Shown here one piece after another: positions 17,334 through 24,780 of a stretch of 64,000 nucleotides of DNA. Both the position numbers and the translations under genes were made by a program. Positions within the stretch are counted from its first letter, which is position 1; each line of letters starts with the position of its first letter. The stretch is from assembly GCA_029778615.1 (NCBI GenBank), contig JAKOPZ010000289.1:1-64000 (forward strand), in the 5' to 3' direction. The notes under the pieces are model-generated. The model did not search any database, was not told the DNA's origin, and worked only from the letters and a program-made list of their open reading frames with translations. This stretch comes from Chloroflexota bacterium (GTDB taxonomy: Bacteria > Chloroflexota > Anaerolineae > UBA4142 > SHND01).

Positions 17334-18799
17334 AAGATACTCAACGTCCGCCGCACATTGATTACATTCCCGCTGAACCGCGCCACCCCGATTCATGGGG
17401 ACCGCACCCGCGCAAAAAAATGTTGATGACGCCGCTCGTCGTCGCGCTCGGCGGACTCTTGGCGTACTTTACCGTCGTCGCGATGGTGGTCGTCTTGCCG
17501 ACGACGACGTTTGACCCCCCCCCCTCGCCCAACAATTTGGCATTGACCGAAATTCAAGAATACGGACGCCGCTTGTACTTGTCGAACGGCTGCATTTATT
17601 GTCACAGCGGTTTTGTCCGTCCGCAAGATGTCGCGGCGGGACAATATTATTTGTATCCGCGCATCGCCGAGCCGGGCGATTACGTCGCGTCCGACCAATC
17701 GCCCAATATGTTTGGTTCCGAACGGACAGGTCCCGACCTTTCCGAAAGCGGCGGCTTTCATCCCGACGATTGGCACATCGCGCATTACAAAAATCCGCGC
17801 AGTGTGACGCCCATTTCGCTGATGCCTTCGTTTGAATTTTTGTCCACCGACCAGGCGGCGTCGCTCATTGCGTTCACCCAATCGCGTCAGGGAAAACTGG
17901 GCGCGATTCGCACGCAGCATCAACTCAACATGAAGCAGTTGATTCTTGCCGAACAGAATCTGAGCCAAACGCTTCAAGCCGATTACAAAATCGGTTATCC
18001 CGGTTCGGACAATCTCGCGAATCTGATGATGATGGAGCGCGGCTATTGGTTTGAATCGAACCCGCTGCCCGTGACGCAAGAAAATCTTTTGCGCGGGCGC
18101 GAAATTTTTCAACAGCGCTGCATCGGTTGTCACGGCACGCGCGGCGACGGCGAAGGCGTTGCGCTGAACTTTTTGAATCCGCCGCCCGCCGCGTTCAGCG
18201 AGCCCGACGATGCCGCGCACGGTTCCGACACATCGCCCGGCACGTACTATTGGCGCATTTTGCGCGGCGTGCCCGGCACCGCGATGGAAAATTTTGGCAC
18301 GCGCCTTTCGGTGGAAGATATTTGGCGCGTGGTGCTGTTTTTGAAAACCATTCCGAACGGCGGCTTGACCAAAACGCCAACGCCCGACATGTACGTCGCA
18401 TGGGTGGGCTATCCGCAGCTCTTTACGTGGGCGAATTGTTTTTATCCCGAATCGCTCGCGACCACGAACCCCGAAGTGACCTATTCCGACAATTCGCCGC
18501 CCGGTGTGGGCGACGTTGCCGCGATGGTGGAACAAGGCAGCGTGAATCCCGAATACGCAGTGATTTTGTACATGGTCGAAAATGGAAAAATCCCGTGCGG
18601 CGCGGATGACCCGAACACGAGCGCGTTGGACATTGTGAACGCGGCGGCGCAGCGTCCCACCGAAGGATACGCGCGCATGGGCGTATCGCAGCTGCAATTT
18701 ATTCCCGCCGAATTAATTCCCGCCGACCAGTACGGGCAGGGCTGGCTCGAAAAGGTCTGGACCAAACCGATGCCCACGCAAGACCCGCCGCCGAATTGA
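17330..18799 (+). CDS. CcoO-like cytochrome c fused to a second cytochrome c domain (cbb3 oxidase electron-entry subunit)
   Basis: The 489-residue protein has one N-terminal membrane anchor (about 33-56). A CcoO/FixO-type domain follows with heme site CIYCH (88-92) and FGSERTGPDLSESGGF, then DDWHIAHYKNPR. A second cytochrome c domain has heme site CIGCH (264-268), resembling a CcoP C-terminal domain. No separate ccoP is present, so this fusion may replace both CcoO and CcoP. The start overlaps the ccoN stop (ATGA at 17330), implying translational coupling. A ten-C tract lies at 17515-17524. The extracytoplasmic domain should pass electrons from soluble donors to subunit I. Confidence 0.85.
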   Translation: MKDTQRPPHIDYIPAEPRHPDSWGPHPRKKMLMTPLVVALGGLLAYFTVVAMVVVLPTTTFDPPPSPNNLALTEIQEYGRRLYLSNGCIYCHSGFVRPQDVAAGQYYLYPRIAEPGDYVASDQSPNMFGSERTGPDLSESGGFHPDDWHIAHYKNPRSVTPISLMPSFEFLSTDQAASLIAFTQSRQGKLGAIRTQHQLNMKQLILAEQNLSQTLQADYKIGYPGSDNLANLMMMERGYWFESNPLPVTQENLLRGREIFQQRCIGCHGTRGDGEGVALNFLNPPPAAFSEPDDAAHGSDTSPGTYYWRILRGVPGTAMENFGTRLSVEDIWRVVLFLKTIPNGGLTKTPTPDMYVAWVGYPQLFTWANCFYPESLATTNPEVTYSDNSPPGVGDVAAMVEQGSVNPEYAVILYMVENGKIPCGADDPNTSALDIVNAAAQRPTEGYARMGVSQLQFIPAELIPADQYGQGWLEKVWTKPMPTQDPPPN

Positions 18800-18800
18800 T

Positions 18801-20033
18801 ATGGAAAATTTTGAATCCCGTCTCGACCATTACGCCGAGCTCGTCGTGCGCGTGGGGATGAACGTCCAACGCGGACAGCGCGTGTTTCTGCGCGCAACGC
18901 GCGCGGAAGCGGAATTTGTTTTTCGTGTGGCGCGCGCCGCGTATCGCGCGGGCGCGGCGTACGTACACGCGTTGTGGGAAGAAGATGAATTGGATTTACT
19001 GCGCGCGCAGCTCGCCCCGCGCGACACGCTGGACTGGATGCCCGATTGGTACGCCCAGGCGTTTAACGGCGCGGCAGAACGCGGCGACGCGTTCTTGCTG
19101 CTTCATTCGCCTGACCCCGAATTGTTCGCCGCGGTGGATGGCGAACGCGCGGCGGCGGTACGCAACGCGCGTTTGAACGCAGTGCGTCCGATGTTGGAAG
19201 CGCAAGCGCGCAATGATTTTCAATGGACGGTGTGCCGCGTGCCCAATGACAAATGGGCGACGCGCGTTTTTCCCGGTGACGCGGACGCGCGCGAAAAATT
19301 ATGGGACGCGATTTTTTATACGGCGCGCGTGGATGTACCCGACCCGCTTGCCGAATGGAAAACGCACATTGCCCACTTGACCAAACGCCGCGAAGCGTTG
19401 ACCGCGAAACAATATCGCGCCCTGCATTATCGCGCGCCCAACACCGACCTCACACTGGGCTTGCCGCGCGGACACATTTGGTTCGGCGGCGATTCGCGCA
19501 GCAGTACCAACATCGCGTTCGCGCCCAACATTCCCACCGAAGAAGTTTTCACTCTGCCGCATCGCGCGCAAGCGGACGGACATGTTGCGATGACGCGCCC
19601 GTTCAGCGTGAACGGCGTGCTGATTGACCACTATACGCTCGCGTTTGAAAACGGACGCGTGACGCGCGTGGAGGCGTCGAACGCGCAAGACGCGTTGGAA
19701 AAATTGATTGCGACGGATGAAGGCGCGGCGCGTTTGGGCGAAGTCGCGCTCGTGCCCGCGTCGAATCCGATTGCGCGCATGAATCTCGTTTTCTATGACG
19801 GTTTGTTTGACGAAAACGCGGTGAGTCACATTGCGCTCGGACGCGCGTACCGCTTTACACTGCAAGGCGGTACGCACATGAGCAACGCGGAATTTTTGGC
19901 GGCGGGCGGCAACTTGAGCATCATTCACGAAGACACGATGCTCGGTTCGAGCGAAATGGATATTGACGGCGTTCGCGAGGACGGAACGCACGAGCCCGTC
20001 ATGCGCGCGGGAGAATGGGCGTTTGACGTGTGA
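18801..20033 (+). CDS. M29 family aminopeptidase (thermophilic aminopeptidase type)
   Basis: This 410-residue cytoplasmic metalloexopeptidase removes N-terminal residues. Expected M29 ligands can be matched: glutamates in NIPTEEVF and in DEGAARLGEVALV, a histidine in HIALGRAY, and the HED segment of LSIIHEDTMLG near the C-terminus. It begins one base after the cytochrome gene stop, so it is co-transcribed with oxidase genes although no functional link is obvious. The N-terminal substrate-sensing half is intact. Confidence 0.88.
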   Translation: MENFESRLDHYAELVVRVGMNVQRGQRVFLRATRAEAEFVFRVARAAYRAGAAYVHALWEEDELDLLRAQLAPRDTLDWMPDWYAQAFNGAAERGDAFLLLHSPDPELFAAVDGERAAAVRNARLNAVRPMLEAQARNDFQWTVCRVPNDKWATRVFPGDADAREKLWDAIFYTARVDVPDPLAEWKTHIAHLTKRREALTAKQYRALHYRAPNTDLTLGLPRGHIWFGGDSRSSTNIAFAPNIPTEEVFTLPHRAQADGHVAMTRPFSVNGVLIDHYTLAFENGRVTRVEASNAQDALEKLIATDEGAARLGEVALVPASNPIARMNLVFYDGLFDENAVSHIALGRAYRFTLQGGTHMSNAEFLAAGGNLSIIHEDTMLGSSEMDIDGVREDGTHEPVMRAGEWAFDV

Positions 20034-20034
20034 C

Positions 20035-20107
20035 GTAGGAGCGAAGCATTGACGGACGTGTTCGCAAATCGAGTTTCATCCATGAATGTTAATGCTTCGC
20101 CCTCTAC
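20035..20107. repeat. Inverted repeat element GTAGGAGCGAAGCATT / AATGCTTCGCCCTCTAC
   Basis: The two arms (20035-20050 and 20091-20107) are complementary apart from one extra base and enclose 40 bases. The element starts directly after the aminopeptidase stop codon and ends 5 bases before the likely start of the CcoS-like gene. In-frame TTG 20049 and ATG 20082 lie within it and are unlikely starts for that reason. Confidence 0.7.
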
Positions 20108-20111
20108 ACCA

Positions 20112-20387
20112 ATGACCATGAAACATCTGAAATTATTTTCATTCGCATTGTGCAGCGCGTTGCTTTTGAGCGTGTTCGCCATTACACCTGCGTTCGCGCA
20201 CGATGGACCCGAAGGCGCCGAATGGGTGATGGCGGATTGGATGTTTATTACGTTCGCGCTGTTTGCGGGCGGCGCGCTCGTCGCGTTCGTCGTCGCGCTC
20301 AAAATGGGCTTGCTGTCGAATCTCGAAGACGCGAAATATCAAATCTTGACGATTGACGAACCGGATTATTACAGTGCTGAGGGATGA
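20112..20387 (+). CDS. CcoS-like small membrane protein (cbb3 oxidase assembly)
   Basis: The product has about 91 residues: a possible cleaved signal peptide (KLFSFALCSALLLSVFAI, then TPAFAHDGPEG) followed by one membrane helix (MFITFALFAGGALVAFVVAL) and the tail KMGLLSNLEDAKYQILTIDE. CcoS proteins have one helix and a tail of the form SGQFDDLxxPAxRILxDD, which this tail resembles. CcoS is needed for cofactor insertion into cbb3 oxidases. ATG 20112 or 20118 is the likely start because upstream starts lie inside a repeat. The family call rests on the short tail motif. Confidence 0.6.
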   Translation: MTMKHLKLFSFALCSALLLSVFAITPAFAHDGPEGAEWVMADWMFITFALFAGGALVAFVVALKMGLLSNLEDAKYQILTIDEPDYYSAEG

Positions 20388-20404
20388 GCAATGCGTAGAG
20401 TTTT

Positions 20405-20439
20405 CATTGTGCATTGTGCATTATCCATTGTGTATTGAA
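20405..20439. repeat. Heptamer array (CATTGTG type)
   Basis: Five consecutive 7-base units are seen: CATTGTG, CATTGTG, CATTATC, CATTGTG, TATTGAA. The array fills the gap between the CcoS-like gene and the next small membrane protein and extends a little upstream (GCGTAGAGTTTT). It belongs to the same class of 7-base-period arrays found throughout the window. Confidence 0.75.
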
Positions 20440-20449
20440 GCGAGGCGCT

Positions 20450-20788
20450 ATGGTTCCATCAGGCAACACTCCCGAAGCGGTGCAGGCGTACTATCAATAT
20501 CTGCTCGCGCACTATATCAGTCCCGTTTCGCAAAACATCGCGACAAATTACGCTATCATCGGCGTAACGCTCGGTTGGGTTGCGATTATTACGGGACTGT
20601 TTTTTATTTATTTCCGTCGCGTGCGCAACGAGAAACCGAGCGAGTTGTATCCCGTCGAAACCTACAACGGTTACATCAGTGAAAGCAACGGCGGCGTGGG
20701 TGTCTTTTTGTACATCTTTTTCGCGTTGGTCGTGCTGTGGCTGTTGTATGTGACCGTTTCCAATTTAACGCAAGGGCAACTGTACTGA
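20450..20788 (+). CDS. Small membrane protein of the oxidase cluster, function unknown
   Basis: This 112-residue protein has two strong hydrophobic helices: NYAIIGVTLGWVAIITGLFF near 33-52 and VGVFLYIFFALVVLWLLYV near 82-100. The loop between them is charged (RRVRNEKPSELYPVETYNGY). GAGGCGCT precedes ATG 20450. Its place between the CcoS-like gene and other oxidase-cluster genes suggests an accessory subunit, but I cannot assign it to a named family. Confidence 0.65.
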   Translation: MVPSGNTPEAVQAYYQYLLAHYISPVSQNIATNYAIIGVTLGWVAIITGLFFIYFRRVRNEKPSELYPVETYNGYISESNGGVGVFLYIFFALVVLWLLYVTVSNLTQGQLY

Positions 20789-20815
20789 CCGCGCACCATT
20801 TCAAAAGGGCTTGGC

Positions 20816-21124
20816 ATGATTGCGTATATTCAATTCACACAGCACGTGTCCGCGCGGCTCGCGCCCGCGTCGTGGGACGAAGCATATTTTTCTCTGCTGT
20901 CGCTCAAGCACGCGCTCGCCGGAGTGCCCGGTTGGAAGCGGCTGGATATTATGGCAAACAATCAGGATGACGGCACAATTGAACTGCGCGTCGTCAGCAA
21001 TTGGGGCACGCTCGAGCAAATGGAGGCGTGGCTCGACAGCGATTTGACGGTGGAAGGTGTGCTGAAAGGTTTGACGCCGCCGCCACTCGAACTGGATGTT
21101 TCGTTTTACGAAAAAATTTCATAG
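20816..21124 (+). CDS. Putative dimeric alpha-beta-barrel (ABM-like) protein
   Basis: The 102-residue soluble protein has an alternating beta-alpha pattern: MIAYIQFTQHVS strand, helix SWDEAYFSLLSLKHALAGVP, strand WKRLDIMANNQDDGTIELRV, helix LEQMEAWLDSD. This resembles antibiotic-biosynthesis-monooxygenase or stress-responsive ferredoxin-like folds that bind heme or small aromatics. The position in a cytochrome oxidase cluster makes a heme-related role possible, but nothing in the sequence proves it. Confidence 0.5.
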   Translation: MIAYIQFTQHVSARLAPASWDEAYFSLLSLKHALAGVPGWKRLDIMANNQDDGTIELRVVSNWGTLEQMEAWLDSDLTVEGVLKGLTPPPLELDVSFYEKIS

Positions 21125-21126
21125 CA

Positions 21127-21167
21127 ACGCGGGTAGGCACGGAACCCGGCCCCGTTCCTACCCGCGT
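21127..21167. repeat. Inverted repeat ACGCGGGTAGG / CCTACCCGCGT with ACCCGGCC centre, copy 1
   Basis: The outer 11-bp arms (21127-21137 and 21157-21167) are perfect. The interior contains CACGGAACCCGGCCCCGTT. A degenerate half copy (GAACCCGGTTCCGTTCCTACCC) lies at 21386-21424. The element sits just after the stop codon of the preceding gene. Confidence 0.65.
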
Positions 21168-21193
21168 TTGTCATTCATTCTCGGAGGAATCTC

Positions 21194-21382
21194 ATGTCCG
21201 CACAATTACCGAATCTCGCGCCGAAACCGGATACTGACGATGTGCATACAACGTACGAACGCGCCGACAATCGGTGGGAATCGGGCAACGCGCGCCGCGA
21301 TTGGATTGTGATTGCGACGCTGGTGGTCATTTATTTGATATGGGCGGGAATCATTTTTTTATTTGAGCCGGGCATAAGATGA
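21194..21382 (+). CDS. Small single-span membrane protein of the oxidase cluster
   Basis: The 62-residue protein has a polar N-terminus (MSAQLPNLAPKPDTDDVHTT, then a short linker RADNRWESGNARRD) and a single helix WIVIATLVVIYLIWAGIIFL. A strong GGAGG lies 8 bases before ATG 21194. It resembles the tiny extra subunits found with heme-copper oxidases but has no recognisable family motif. It ends by ATGA overlap with an in-frame upstream start of the next gene. Confidence 0.6.
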   Translation: MSAQLPNLAPKPDTDDVHTTYERADNRWESGNARRDWIVIATLVVIYLIWAGIIFLFEPGIR

Positions 21383-21385
21383 GTT

Positions 21386-21424
21386 TGGGGAGAACAACCG
21401 AACCCGGTTCCGTTCCTACCCAAC
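21386..21424. repeat. Degenerate copy of the ACCCGG / CCTACCC intergenic repeat, copy 2
   Basis: The segment ACCGAACCCGGTTCCGTTCC followed by TACCC matches the right half of the repeat at 21127-21167. It starts within a few bases of the small-protein stop codon and precedes the Shine-Dalgarno of the next gene. If translation of that gene began at ATG 21379, the first 22 residues would be repeat-encoded. Confidence 0.55.
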
Positions 21425-21444
21425 CATCCAACAAGGAATCTCTG

Positions 21445-23475
21445 ATGTTTCTTGTACAGTGGGGGACATTTGACCTCCTGTTTATCGCGTTCAGCATCCT
21501 CCTCAGCGCGGTGATTGTTTTCAAAATTACGCCCGGCGCGGCAATTCATCGCCAAGCAGAATTTACGCGGGCAGAAATCACCGCGTACGACCGCGATGTG
21601 CCGCGTTATTTTTTGTTTGCCGCGCTCGCGCTCGTCATCGGCGGCGCGCACACTGTCGTCAAGAGTGTGCCCGCGTTTTACAATTGGTTGTGGGAAGCGG
21701 GGTATGGCGGACATTTGTTTCGCGATTTGTCGAATTCGCACATTATCATTGTCGGCGGCGGAACGGTTTTGCTCACCGGCATTACGTGGTACGCGCTCCC
21801 GCGCTGGGTGAATCGCCCGCTGTACAGCAATACGCTCGCGTCGCTTTCGCTGTGGTTCACTGTCGTCGGTGTGTACGGTTTTTATGTGGCATGGCTTGTA
21901 TTGGGCTTGGTGGAAGGCGAGATGGTGCGGCAAGGTTGGCAGTACGCGGCGGCAAAAGAATATGTCGGCGCCTGGCATCGCGTTCCAACGGGCATCACGT
22001 CGGGCCTCATGGGCATCGGCTATTGGACGTATGTGTTGAACGTGATGCTCACAATCTATGTCGCGCGTTTTGTAAAATCAAAACCGGAGGGGTATCTTGT
22101 CAAATTCGCGGCAGTGTCCGCGCTGGCGTTGTTCGTCGGCACGGTACAAGGAGTGCTTCAAGTGCTGCCCGACAACGCGGCGTGGCTTTTGAACGCGCAC
22201 AAGTTTGGCGAATACATTGACCCCATCAGTCACGCGCACATCAATCTCGTGACAGGCATGATGGTTTCGCTCGCGGCGTTTTTGATTTATTTCGCCCCGC
22301 GCATGGACGGTCAAGGGCTTGGCGCGCAAACTGCCGGACGCGTGTTTTGGATTCTCGTCCCGGGTTCGCTCCTTTTTTATTTCGCGTTTTTGTTGAGCGG
22401 ATTGATTCTCGGCTCTGCGGCGGTCGGTTACGGCGGATTGGAAATGCCGCAGCTCGTGCCGTTCGTTGCCGCGTCAAGCCGGTTTTGGCTTGCGCTCGGC
22501 GGCACGCTGATGCTGCTCGGTTTTTGGTTTTATTTTTATCTCGTCGCCAAACATTTGCGCGCGCGCGATTTTCTTGATGTTTTGCGCGACGCGTCGCCGC
22601 GCGCGTTTTGGTTTGTTTCTGCCCTCGCCTTGTTTGTGGGCACACTGCAAGGAATGCTGCAAGTGATTCCCGCCACCGCGCAATTTTTGACGCTCTCTGA
22701 GGAAGTGCCCAACATTCACGCACAGTTGAACATGATTGGCGGAATTTTGCTCGCGCTGATGGGCGTTGCGCATGTCCTCTTGCCCGAACTCGTCGGCGCG
22801 CGCGTTTCGCAAACTCTGCGCCGCACAAATTTGTACGGCGTCGCGTTCGGCATCGCGAGTTATTATGTCGTCGTCTTGGGCAGTGGGCTCGCGCGCGCGA
22901 ATTATTTAAGGTCGGGCATGAATGACGCGGACGCTGCCGCGCAGTTGGGCTGGGTCGCGCCGACGTTGATGCTGGTGACGGCACTGCCGATGCTCGTCGG
23001 GTATAGCGCGTTTGGCGCGGGCTTGTGGCAAGCGACGCGCGCATATCGCGCACAATGGTTTGCGCGGGGGCGCGAGTCCATCGCCGCGTATTCGGGACCG
23101 CTGCCGCCGCGTGTGCGAAAAATTCCGCTGCCGTTTCTTTTCGCGATGGAATTTTTCGGCGCGCTGTTTGGTTTTCCCGGACTCGGTTGGTTGTACGCGG
23201 GACAGGCATTACTTGGCGTGTTCTTGATGTGCGCGGGTCCGGCGACGGCATGGGCGTTGATACCGCTTTTGATTTCCCCGTTTGCAGACACGGTGTTTCA
23301 ACCGTACGGCATTGCCGTGTTGTTTGTGTGGCTGGGCGGCACGGCGGGCTTGAGCGTGCTGCTTCTCGCGGCGTTTGTGCAATTCAAACGCGCGTTGGAA
23401 ACAGCGCGCGTGGAAAAAGCGCATGTCGAACCCGCGCGCCGGGCTGCGTCCGCGCCCGCGCCTCCGAGTGAATAA
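21445..23475 (+). CDS. Heme-copper-oxidase-like subunit I paralogue without a visible Cu-B site, with C-terminal membrane extension
   Basis: This is a 676-residue polytopic protein. Helix II-like SNSHIIIVGGGTVLL with WYALPRWVNRPLYS (H99), a helix VI-like ISHAHINLVTG (H263, H265) and a helix X-like VPNIHAQLNM (H425, Q427) align with ccoN landmarks. Where ccoN has the Cu-B pair HHH, this protein has ILGSAAVGYGG, and the helix X H-x-H is H-A-Q. VSALALFVGT occurs twice (224-233 and 391-400). The last 140 residues add helices around FFGALFGFPGLGWLYAGQAL, reminiscent of TM2 domains. AAGGA 7 bases upstream supports ATG 21445 rather than ATG 21379. It may be a structural or electron-relay paralogue. 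Confidence 0.7.
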   Translation: MFLVQWGTFDLLFIAFSILLSAVIVFKITPGAAIHRQAEFTRAEITAYDRDVPRYFLFAALALVIGGAHTVVKSVPAFYNWLWEAGYGGHLFRDLSNSHIIIVGGGTVLLTGITWYALPRWVNRPLYSNTLASLSLWFTVVGVYGFYVAWLVLGLVEGEMVRQGWQYAAAKEYVGAWHRVPTGITSGLMGIGYWTYVLNVMLTIYVARFVKSKPEGYLVKFAAVSALALFVGTVQGVLQVLPDNAAWLLNAHKFGEYIDPISHAHINLVTGMMVSLAAFLIYFAPRMDGQGLGAQTAGRVFWILVPGSLLFYFAFLLSGLILGSAAVGYGGLEMPQLVPFVAASSRFWLALGGTLMLLGFWFYFYLVAKHLRARDFLDVLRDASPRAFWFVSALALFVGTLQGMLQVIPATAQFLTLSEEVPNIHAQLNMIGGILLALMGVAHVLLPELVGARVSQTLRRTNLYGVAFGIASYYVVVLGSGLARANYLRSGMNDADAAAQLGWVAPTLMLVTALPMLVGYSAFGAGLWQATRAYRAQWFARGRESIAAYSGPLPPRVRKIPLPFLFAMEFFGALFGFPGLGWLYAGQALLGVFLMCAGPATAWALIPLLISPFADTVFQPYGIAVLFVWLGGTAGLSVLLLAAFVQFKRALETARVEKAHVEPARRAASAPAPPSE

Positions 23476-23607
23476 TTCACCTTGCGCATGTCATTTCGAA
23501 CCCCTCAATCCTTCGGGGTAAACTCTGTGAGAAATCTCAGTTTTTTCCACCGAGATTTCTCGCCAGACCGCTCGAAATGACAATTCTGCGTAACATGAGT
23601 GAATAAT
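23466..23607. mobile_element. TCATTTCGA MITE-like element, copy 1, with 11-bp flanking direct repeats
   Basis: The core 23490-23581 starts GTCATTTCGA and ends TCGAAATGAC and contains GAGAAATCTC and GAGATTTCTC. The element is bounded by the direct repeat GAGTGAATAAT at 23466-23476 and 23597-23607, so the inserted part is 23477-23596 (120 bp). The left direct repeat includes the stop codon of the oxidase-like gene, which therefore stayed intact after insertion. Related copies lie at 32393-32569 and 50251-50388. Confidence 0.75.
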
Positions 23608-24124
23608 GAACGAGCCGACGCGCATTTCCCGCCGGATGCTTTTGGGCTTGGGCATCATCGGCGCGCTGTTGTTGAGTTTGCCGCTCATCGCTATTGCGAC
23701 CGGCGCATTGAATGACGTGCCGCAGTATACGTTGATGCAGAATGTGCCCGAACGCGGAGACGGCGCCTATTTGCAAGTGAATGACGGCACGCGGCGCGGC
23801 GTCGTAAAACTCTATGCGTGGAATTTTTCGCTCAACGAATTTCCGCTTGACGCTCCCGTGTTCAACCCCGCACACATCACCGCGTTAATCATCAGCCAGC
23901 GCGGCATTGACGACGCGACGCGCTATCATTTGTTTCGCCTTGACGACGACACGGAAATTGCGTTTGACGCGGCAACGCGCCCGACCCAAATTATTTTTAC
24001 ACCGCGCGCGCCGCTTCCGGGCGGCAAGTATATGGTGGATATGCCGAAAAGCGGCATGTCGTCCGACCGGCAGTACTTGTATTTTCGGATTGACCCGCAC
24101 GCCTTGTCTTTGCCGGTGCGTTGA
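23606..24124 (+). CDS. Membrane-anchored hypothetical protein
   Basis: The 172-residue product has positively charged N-terminal residues (MNEPTRISRRM) and one helix LLGLGIIGALLLSLPLIAIA, followed by an extracytoplasmic domain of about 135 residues. That domain has alternating hydrophobic beta segments (YTLMQNVPERGDGAYLQV, ITALIISQRG, TRYHLFRLDD, QIIFTPRAPLPGGKYMVDMP) and no cysteine or heme motif. I do not recognise the family. Position after the oxidase genes suggests, but does not show, a respiratory role. Confidence 0.65.
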   Translation: MNEPTRISRRMLLGLGIIGALLLSLPLIAIATGALNDVPQYTLMQNVPERGDGAYLQVNDGTRRGVVKLYAWNFSLNEFPLDAPVFNPAHITALIISQRGIDDATRYHLFRLDDDTEIAFDAATRPTQIIFTPRAPLPGGKYMVDMPKSGMSSDRQYLYFRIDPHALSLPVR

Positions 24125-24155
24125 AAAATGGTTGTCCGCGCAAGAGCAAAACCGC

Positions 24156-24184
24156 TTGACCTGTGGGATGTTTTCAAGTAAAGT
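24156..24184 (+). promoter_or_regulatory. Promoter of the RNA-binding protein gene, with a long leader
   Basis: TTGACC (24156-24161, 5/6) and TAAAGT (24179-24184, 4/6) are 17 bases apart. The start near 24191 leaves a leader of about 125 bases before the RNA-binding protein gene. Long structured leaders are common for bacterial glycine-rich RNA-binding and cold-shock genes, so post-transcriptional control by temperature is plausible but not shown. Confidence 0.5.
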
Positions 24185-24316
24185 GCGACTGTCAAGTTCA
24201 GTTGACGTGGGAATGCACGATGCATCAGGCGTCGGTTTCCGCGTCCTGCGCCAATAGATTACGGCGCCTCGCGCTCCAGTTCGCGCGCAGCAGGTTCCGT
24301 TAGGAGGATAGTGCAA

Positions 24317-24724
24317 GTGGCAGATAAAAAGTTGTACGTCGGAAATTTGTCGTATAGTATGACGGAACAAGACCTGCGCGACCTGTTCAGTCAGGCGGGG
24401 GAAATTCAAGACGTCATGCTGATTGTGGACCGCGATACGCGTCGTTCCAAAGGATTCGGCTTTGTCGAATTTGTGACGCCGGAAGACGCGCAAAAGGCGA
24501 TAGAGATGTTCCACGACCAAGAATACGACGGACGCCGTTTGACGGTCAACATCGCGCGTCCGCGTGAAGAACGCGGCGGCGGTGGTGGCGGCGGTTATCG
24601 CGGCGGCGGTGGCGGCGGTGGCGGCTACGGCGGTGGTGGTGGTGGACGCGGTGGCGGTGGACGCGGTGGCGGGCGCGGCGGTAGTCGCGGCGGACGCGAT
24701 CGCGACCGCGGCAGTCGCTATTAA
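24317..24724 (+). CDS. Glycine-rich RNA-binding protein with one RRM domain
   Basis: The 135-residue protein has an RRM at residues 4-82 with RNP2 LYVGNL (6-11) and RNP1 KGFGFVEF (45-52), then a low-complexity tail rich in glycine and arginine (RGG/YGG type) to the end. Such Rbp proteins bind single-stranded RNA and are known in cyanobacteria and other bacteria as cold-responsive RNA chaperones. AGGAGG at 24302-24307 suits GTG 24317 (9-base spacing); GTG 24311 is an alternative only 3 bases away. It is monocistronic, with its own promoter and terminator. Confidence 0.9.
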   Translation: MADKKLYVGNLSYSMTEQDLRDLFSQAGEIQDVMLIVDRDTRRSKGFGFVEFVTPEDAQKAIEMFHDQEYDGRRLTVNIARPREERGGGGGGGYRGGGGGGGGYGGGGGGRGGGGRGGGRGGSRGGRDRDRGSRY

Positions 24725-24735
24725 TTCCGACAAAC

Positions 24736-24780
24736 AAAAAAAACCTTCAAGGTCTCGACGACCTTGAAGGTTTTTTTTGT
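24736..24780. terminator. Bidirectional terminator between the RRM gene and purA
   Basis: A 13-bp perfect stem AACCTTCAAGGTC / GACCTTGAAGGTT with a five-base loop is flanked by an A-run upstream and eight T downstream. It serves the RRM gene on the plus strand and, by symmetry, purA on the minus strand, whose stop codon is at 24781-24783. Confidence 0.92.

Noticed and set aside
21379-21444. ATG 21379 as start of the oxidase-like membrane protein
   Set aside because: The 22 extra residues are encoded by a degenerate intergenic repeat, and ATG 21445 has AAGGA at normal spacing followed at once by a membrane helix.
22241-23251. 336-codon minus-strand open frame inside the oxidase-like gene
   Set aside because: Very high Arg/Ala/Thr content with no motif; the plus-strand frame has clear membrane helices and family landmarks.
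24546-24767. Alternative frames across the glycine-rich region of the RNA-binding protein gene
   Set aside because: They are low-complexity shadows (His-Arg or Ala-Val runs) of the GGC/GGT repeats.
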